NCBI GenBank assembly: GCA_002296975.1
Contig: DBIS01000231.1
Location: forward strand, 6,772 to 23,176
DNA length: 16,405 bases
Origin: Deltaproteobacteria bacterium UBA796
Lineage (GTDB): Bacteria > Myxococcota_A > UBA796
Direction: 5' to 3'
The notes below the pieces were generated by a model. That model searched no databases and was not told the DNA's origin. It saw nothing but the letters and a program-made list of their open reading frames with translations. Position numbers and translations under genes: made by a program. This document shows, in pieces, positions 15,730 through 16,405 of the stretch (positions are counted from its first letter, which is position 1; each line of letters begins with the position of its first letter).

Positions 15730-16405
15730 TCTTGGACACCCCCTTGCAGACCGTGGCACCAGTGGTCGTTTCTTTTGTGATTTGGGCTGTGTGTCTTTTC
15801 AGGCTGCGGGCCCAATTTACCTTGCCCAGGGCTTGGTGGGCCTTGGCCTTACTGGTTTTGGGGGTGCGACTGTTCTGGGTGCCGGCACTGAGTGCGCATA
15901 TTTTTGATGGCCATGAGGCTGAATATTGGGATTTGTTTCGTGGTGCGGGCGCACCCACCCGTGGTGGAACGGTCATGGTGCCGGCCATGCAGTGGTTTTG
16001 GTGGCTGAGTGGCCAAGTTTTGCCAGCCTGGCCCAGACTGCCTGTGTTGATGATGTCCGCAGTGGGTTTGGCCGCGATCGGTTTGGCCGGTGGTGCCTTG
16101 GGCATCCTCGCTGGGCGGCGTGCTGGGTGGGTTGTCGCCCTATTGTTGGCGGTTCATCCAGCCCATGCGGCATGGTCTAGCAGCGCATACAATGTGATCT
16201 TGCCCCATTTCTTTGGCTGCCTGGCATTGTTTGGGGTGGCCCGTGGGCTGGGCAGTCCTAACAGCACATGGCGCTGGCTTGTCGCCTCGAGTTTGGCCCT
16301 TGGCGTTGCCACTCGGATGGACACCGCCGCGACGGCTGTGATGGTGGCCATGCTGGTCATCATGGCATCCGCGGCCCCTGGTGGCCGACTGCGACGTTTG
16401 AGGTC
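15726..16405 (+). CDS. GT-C-like polytopic membrane protein, N-terminal 226 residues (cut by right edge)
   Basis: A continuous frame opens at the GTG at 15726, overlapping the previous stop by four bases (GTGA), and has no stop before the window ends. The translation is strongly hydrophobic with about five or six spans. After the first spans comes an acidic loop, HIFDGHEAEYWDLFRG (D61, E64, E66), where GT-C glycosyltransferases carry their Asp/Glu site. Then comes LLAVHPAHAAWSSSAYN, resembling the second conserved region. It is therefore probably a second glycosyltransferase of the same broad type and co-translated with the first, but it is not a close copy of it. The C-terminal half is missing, so assignment is tentative. 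Confidence 0.65.
   Translation, partial: MILDTPLQTVAPVVVSFVIWAVCLFRLRAQFTLPRAWWALALLVLGVRLFWVPALSAHIFDGHEAEYWDLFRGAGAPTRGGTVMVPAMQWFWWLSGQVLPAWPRLPVLMMSAVGLAAIGLAGGALGILAGRRAGWVVALLLAVHPAHAAWSSSAYNVILPHFFGCLALFGVARGLGSPNSTWRWLVASSLALGVATRMDTAATAVMVAMLVIMASAAPGGRLRRLR

Overview
The window looks like chromosomal DNA from a myxobacterium-like deltaproteobacterium (Myxococcota or a close relative), G+C-rich by eye. Four things point there. Two secreted proteins end in a Cys-containing motif, a membrane span and an Arg cluster, like MYXO-CTERM sorting tails. There are many MopE-type Asp-rich repeats. FG-GAP and HYDIN-like surface domains are present. The putative LexA operator resembles the Myxococcus type. 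This assignment is an inference from family content, not a database match.

Left part, minus strand (1-3203): an apparent operon read right to left. It holds the lipid II flippase MurJ, a D12-class DNA adenine methyltransferase that overlaps it by an ATGA junction, and the N-terminal part of an unrecognised secreted protein that runs off the left edge.

Centre, plus strand (3267-11256): the accessory highlight. Three genes are packed with 1-base stop/start overlaps (TAATG, then TGATG). All three encode exported proteins with MopE-type metal-binding repeats, 24 units in total (10, 5 and 9), but with different front ends and anchors. The first is a 1515-residue FG-GAP propeller and beta-sandwich protein with a MYXO-CTERM-like tail. 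The second is a probable lipoprotein with two HYDIN/ASH-like Ig domains. The third is a protein with a glutamine-amidotransferase-like N-terminal domain and a MYXO-CTERM-like tail. I read this as one co-translated set of cell-surface, probably calcium-binding, proteins. The function is unknown.

Right part: convergent to that operon is a rhomboid-fold membrane protein that appears to lack its catalytic residues (11268-12002). It is divergent from a NicO-family nickel/cobalt transporter with a His-Asp loop (12044-13489). A near-perfect 20-bp palindrome lies between these two genes. Next come lexA (13586-14218), with a probable SOS operator upstream, and two overlapping GT-C type membrane glycosyltransferase-like genes (14311 onward); the second is cut by the right edge.

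No rRNA, tRNA, CRISPR array, transposase or phage gene was seen. No non-coding stretch exceeds 100 bases. The long antisense open frames across the Asp-rich repeats are by-products of repetitive codon use.
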